DNA from: Bacteroidales bacterium
GTDB lineage: Bacteria > Bacteroidota > Bacteroidia > Bacteroidales > UBA932
Direction of reading: 5' to 3'
Assembly (NCBI GenBank): GCA_017555925.1
Contig: JAFZFL010000246.1
Location: 1 to 27,116 of the forward strand
DNA: 27,116 bases
The first letter of the stretch is position 1. Each line of letters begins with the position of its first letter. The position numbers and the translations under genes were made by a program. The notes under the pieces were generated by a model that did no database searches, was not told the DNA's origin, and worked only from the letters and a program-made list of their open reading frames with translations. This document shows, in pieces, positions 24,684-27,116 of this stretch.

Positions 24684-24702
24684 AATGCTGTCGGGAGGAG
24701 TT

Positions 24703-25239
24703 ATGAAAATATTATTCAGGCTATTTGTTGTCTCATTATCTTTTTTTCTGTTGTTTATGGTGGTGAGAATCTTCTTGTTTGACTGGTATGTTGTTGGTTC
24801 AAACTCTATGTTGCCAACTTTGAAGAGTGGTGATGTGGTGTTTGTGAGCAAACTCTCAAAGATAAGGCGTAATGATATGGCCGTCTTTTATTTGAATGAT
24901 AATGTAACGGCTGTGGTAAAGAGGTGTGTTGCTGTGCCTGGAGATACAATTGGTATGGAGAATGGCTATTTCAGGTTGGCAAATGGTGGGCAGACGGGTT
25001 TGCTACAGAGTCAGAAGAGGCTTTCTTATATGTCTGAAGAGTCTGGAGCAATAAAGAACTTCGACCCAATTTATTTGCCCAAGAAAAAAGAGAGTAATCC
25101 TCAAACAAAAGAGATTTATGCAGAGGATTACTACTATTTTTGTGGCGATAATCTTACCAATTCCATTGATTCCCGCAATTATGGTCCTGTGGCCTCAAAT
25201 CAAATTGAGGGGCGGATAATCTTTGTGTTGGGGTTATAA
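24703..25239 (+). CDS. Small type I signal peptidase (S26) linked to the N-P array
   Basis: 178 residues from the ATG at 24703, preceded by GGGAGGAG; the ATG at 24685 is too close to the promoter. One N-terminal membrane helix (LFVVSLSFFLLFMVVRIF) is followed by the S26 boxes: GSNSMLPTLKSGD with the nucleophile Ser35, VVKRCVAVPGDTI with the base Lys73, and CGDNLTNSIDSRNYGPV. All catalytic parts are present. It cleaves signal peptides on the periplasmic side of the inner membrane. It is much shorter than the typical Bacteroidales housekeeping enzyme and shares a divergent promoter block with N5, so a dedicated role in maturing N proteins is plausible but unproven. Its end overlaps the S9 peptidase stop by six bases. 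Confidence 0.88.
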   Translation: MKILFRLFVVSLSFFLLFMVVRIFLFDWYVVGSNSMLPTLKSGDVVFVSKLSKIRRNDMAVFYLNDNVTAVVKRCVAVPGDTIGMENGYFRLANGGQTGLLQSQKRLSYMSEESGAIKNFDPIYLPKKKESNPQTKEIYAEDYYYFCGDNLTNSIDSRNYGPVASNQIEGRIIFVLGL

Positions 25240-27116
25240 GTTTTTAGGTGAATAGAGGGTATCCCACCAGGTTGGATCATCCTGAAGCCATTTGGCAAAC
25301 CAGGCCCAGATTGTATTTTGCCATTGTATACGTTGCCCATACTCTTTAATGTGATGGTCCTGGCCTGTAACAAGCACCATTGCAGTCTCTTTACCAAGAA
25401 GCTTCAATGCTGTAAACATTTGAATACTCTCTCCTACAGGTACATTTTTGTCTGAATCTCCATGAACAAAAAGGATAGGGGTATTAATCTTGTGTGCATT
25501 AAAGAGTGGACTCTGTTTAACATAGAGGTCAGGGTTGCTCCAAGGGTAGTTATTGGCCATTGAAACTTCGCTGTATGAGTAACCCCAGTAGCCTTCTCCC
25601 CAATAGCTTGTATGGTCGCTTATGCCGGCGTGTGAGATGGCTGCCGCAAAAATATCTGTTTGTGTCTGCAGATATTGTGTCATAAATCCTCCGTATGAGG
25701 CTCCAATGCAACCAATCTTTTTATCATTAATGAATTTATGCTCCATACAGAATGCTATTGTACCCTCGATTATATCCTCTGCGGGGCCTTGGCCGGCACT
25801 ATTTACGTGGCGTGCAGCAAACTCCTGTCCGAAGCCTGTTGCTCCGCTTGGATTTACCACGTAAACCACATAACCTAAGGCTGCATATGCGTGATGAGGA
25901 TAACGGCTCTCAAAATTACGGCTGGTAGGGCTGCATCCGCCGTAGTAATTTACAATTAGGGGATATTTTTTTGATGCATCAAAGTGAGGTGGAAGATAGT
26001 AACGTCCGTTTATGGTGTCGCCCTTTGAGTTTACAAAATCCCAGGCTATGCACTCTCCAAGCTCAATGCCATCTAGAATCTCTTTGCTCAAATCCTCAAC
26101 AAGAGTGGTACGCATCTTTTTAAGGTCAACTATATATGAACGGTCAGAGTTTGAGGCTCCCTGACCATAATATGCCATAGCAGGAGCTGTTTTTGCAATG
26201 GAGATACCATTTACAAGCTCTTCGCCGGCTTCAAGTTGTTCAATTTTTCCAGACTCAGGATCCATTTTGTAGAGGCTTATCAGATCTCTGTTCTCTGCAG
26301 TAAAGTATATGAAACCATCATGGCCATTCCACTGGTGCTGCTGTACATTAGGATTGAAATCCTTTGTCATAGCTCTTACATTTTTGGTACAAGTGCTTGT
26401 ATTCTTTGCGCCACTATTTGTTAAATCAATTATATATAACTGATAATCATACATATTTGGAGTCTGTCCATCTTTTACATTCAGGCCAACCCCATCAAAT
26501 GACTCAGGAGAGCCGCAAACAAGAATCTTCTCCCCGCAAGGCGAGAATTGTGCAGCATTTATAAAGCCATCCTTCTCAACTATAGGCTCTGCCTCGTTTG
26601 TTTCAATGTCAATTTTATATATGGAGTAGAGTGTTGTAGGGCGTTTGGCAAGGCGTTCTTCGCTCTTCATAACCAGGATGTGGCGACCATCATCAGAGAT
26701 GTCCAGAACTCGGGAGCTGTTGTAACCAAAAGTAATAGGCTGCATTATGCCTGTGGCCAAATCATACTTTGCAAGGTATGAGCGGCTTCTCCAGCCCGGT
26801 TGTCTGTCATCAGGTTCAAGTACCTGATAAATCTCCTTTTTCTCGGCAGGAGCCTCCTGCGACAAAGTGTACAAAAGGTATTTTTCAGTAGGGTCTATCT
26901 GGAAATGACCGTCGGGAAGGGAGTGGGCAAAAATCTCCTCTTTGCCGCTTGCTGCATCAAAAGTTACAATCTCCTTGCCTCCGATTCCTTCTCTTGTGTA
27001 GTAATACCTGTCTGATTTGGGCATCCAGCCCAAAGACTTTTCTGTGCGTGCAACAATATTTCCTGTGGCCAACTCTTTTACAGTGGTTTGGTAGTTCGTT
27101 TCACCCCCTTCAAGAG
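25234..27116 (-). CDS. S9 family prolyl oligopeptidase-like peptidase, 5' end cut by the window
   Basis: The frame stays open to the window edge (residues LEGGETNYQTTVKELA precede the first candidate TTG start), so the gene begins outside; about 627 residues are visible. The N-terminal part is a beta-propeller of the TolB/WD40-like kind (PKSDRYYYTREG, RVLDISDDGRHILVM, NAAQFSPCGEKILV). The C-terminal alpha/beta-hydrolase domain has the nucleophile in GASYGGFMTQ, the Asp in VHGDSDKNVP and the His in GQDHHIKEYGQR. Such enzymes cleave short peptides, often after Pro or Ala, in the periplasm of Bacteroidota. Whether it has a signal peptide cannot be seen. It converges with the signal peptidase gene; a functional link with the array is not shown. 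Confidence 0.9.
   Translation of the reverse strand, partial: LEGGETNYQTTVKELATGNIVARTEKSLGWMPKSDRYYYTREGIGGKEIVTFDAASGKEEIFAHSLPDGHFQIDPTEKYLLYTLSQEAPAEKKEIYQVLEPDDRQPGWRSRSYLAKYDLATGIMQPITFGYNSSRVLDISDDGRHILVMKSEERLAKRPTTLYSIYKIDIETNEAEPIVEKDGFINAAQFSPCGEKILVCGSPESFDGVGLNVKDGQTPNMYDYQLYIIDLTNSGAKNTSTCTKNVRAMTKDFNPNVQQHQWNGHDGFIYFTAENRDLISLYKMDPESGKIEQLEAGEELVNGISIAKTAPAMAYYGQGASNSDRSYIVDLKKMRTTLVEDLSKEILDGIELGECIAWDFVNSKGDTINGRYYLPPHFDASKKYPLIVNYYGGCSPTSRNFESRYPHHAYAALGYVVYVVNPSGATGFGQEFAARHVNSAGQGPAEDIIEGTIAFCMEHKFINDKKIGCIGASYGGFMTQYLQTQTDIFAAAISHAGISDHTSYWGEGYWGYSYSEVSMANNYPWSNPDLYVKQSPLFNAHKINTPILFVHGDSDKNVPVGESIQMFTALKLLGKETAMVLVTGQDHHIKEYGQRIQWQNTIWAWFAKWLQDDPTWWDTLYSPKNL

Larger units (their letters stand above)
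24497..24684. repeat. 188-bp duplicated leader and divergent-promoter block, copy B
   Basis: Partner of 19890-20077. The four differences are one in the ICVTG region, one near the KIL/KIF codons and two between the start and the promoter elements. It ends just before the plus-strand signal peptidase gene. Confidence 0.92.

Noticed and set aside
24685..24702. Signal peptidase start at the ATG at 24685
   Set aside because: It is only five bases after the -7 element and lacks a ribosome site; the ATG at 24703 has GGGAGGAG in front.
17449..25239. Prophage, transposon or integrative element carrying the array
   Set aside because: No integrase, transposase, tRNA attachment site or terminal inverted repeats are seen; lepA and the S9 gene flank it tightly.

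Overview
The window looks like a chromosomal segment from a member of the Bacteroidales (Bacteroidota). This rests on content and signals: an S46 dipeptidyl-peptidase, a DUF2027-Smr protein, a Bacteroidota-type Mrp without the usual CPxC, a split transketolase, an EF-G2 paralogue, six-bladed beta-propeller lipoproteins, and promoters of the Bacteroidota form TTTG-N19/20-TAnnTTTG. No rRNA, tRNA, CRISPR or transposase is visible, and no gene-free stretch exceeds 300 bases.

Layout. 1-4.4 kb (minus): S46 peptidase, Mrp and DUF2027-Smr in one run. 4.5-6.4 kb (plus): glycerate kinase and RNase HII. 6.4-9.2 kb: a small XRE regulator divergent from an EF-G paralogue whose G domain has lost catalytic residues, with two palindromic sites between them. 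9.2-10.7 kb (plus): a LolD-type ATPase and a TrmN6-type methyltransferase. 10.7-15.6 kb (minus): a long run starting with the transketolase N-half, then a DUF4136 lipoprotein, an outer-membrane barrel, the transketolase C-half, an ECF sigma factor that abuts it, a membrane protein in the anti-sigma position and a Spy-like periplasmic protein. 15.6-17.4 kb (plus): lepA. 25.2 kb to the end (minus): an S9 peptidase cut by the window edge.

The most interesting part is 17.4-25.2 kb. Five six-bladed-propeller lipoproteins (P1-P5) are each preceded by a small secreted Cys-rich protein gene (N1-N5; N1 is a remnant and N4 is frameshifted). N proteins have a conserved leader ending in a NKKALA motif, which resembles the Bacteroides NVEALA leader, followed by a variable core with fixed spacing C-x6-C-x3-C-x2-C-x18/19-C-x2-C. 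The genes form two minus-strand operons, N5-P5-N4-P4-N3-P3 and N2-P2-psiN1-P1. Each operon starts from a nearly identical 188-bp segment that also carries a plus-strand promoter element. One copy faces a thioredoxin-like CxxC lipoprotein gene, the other a small type I signal peptidase gene. My reading is a peptide/propeller cassette array with its own thiol-handling and leader-cleaving accessory proteins, able to change its repertoire by recombination between the conserved blocks. The gene structure is read from the sequence; the function is inference.
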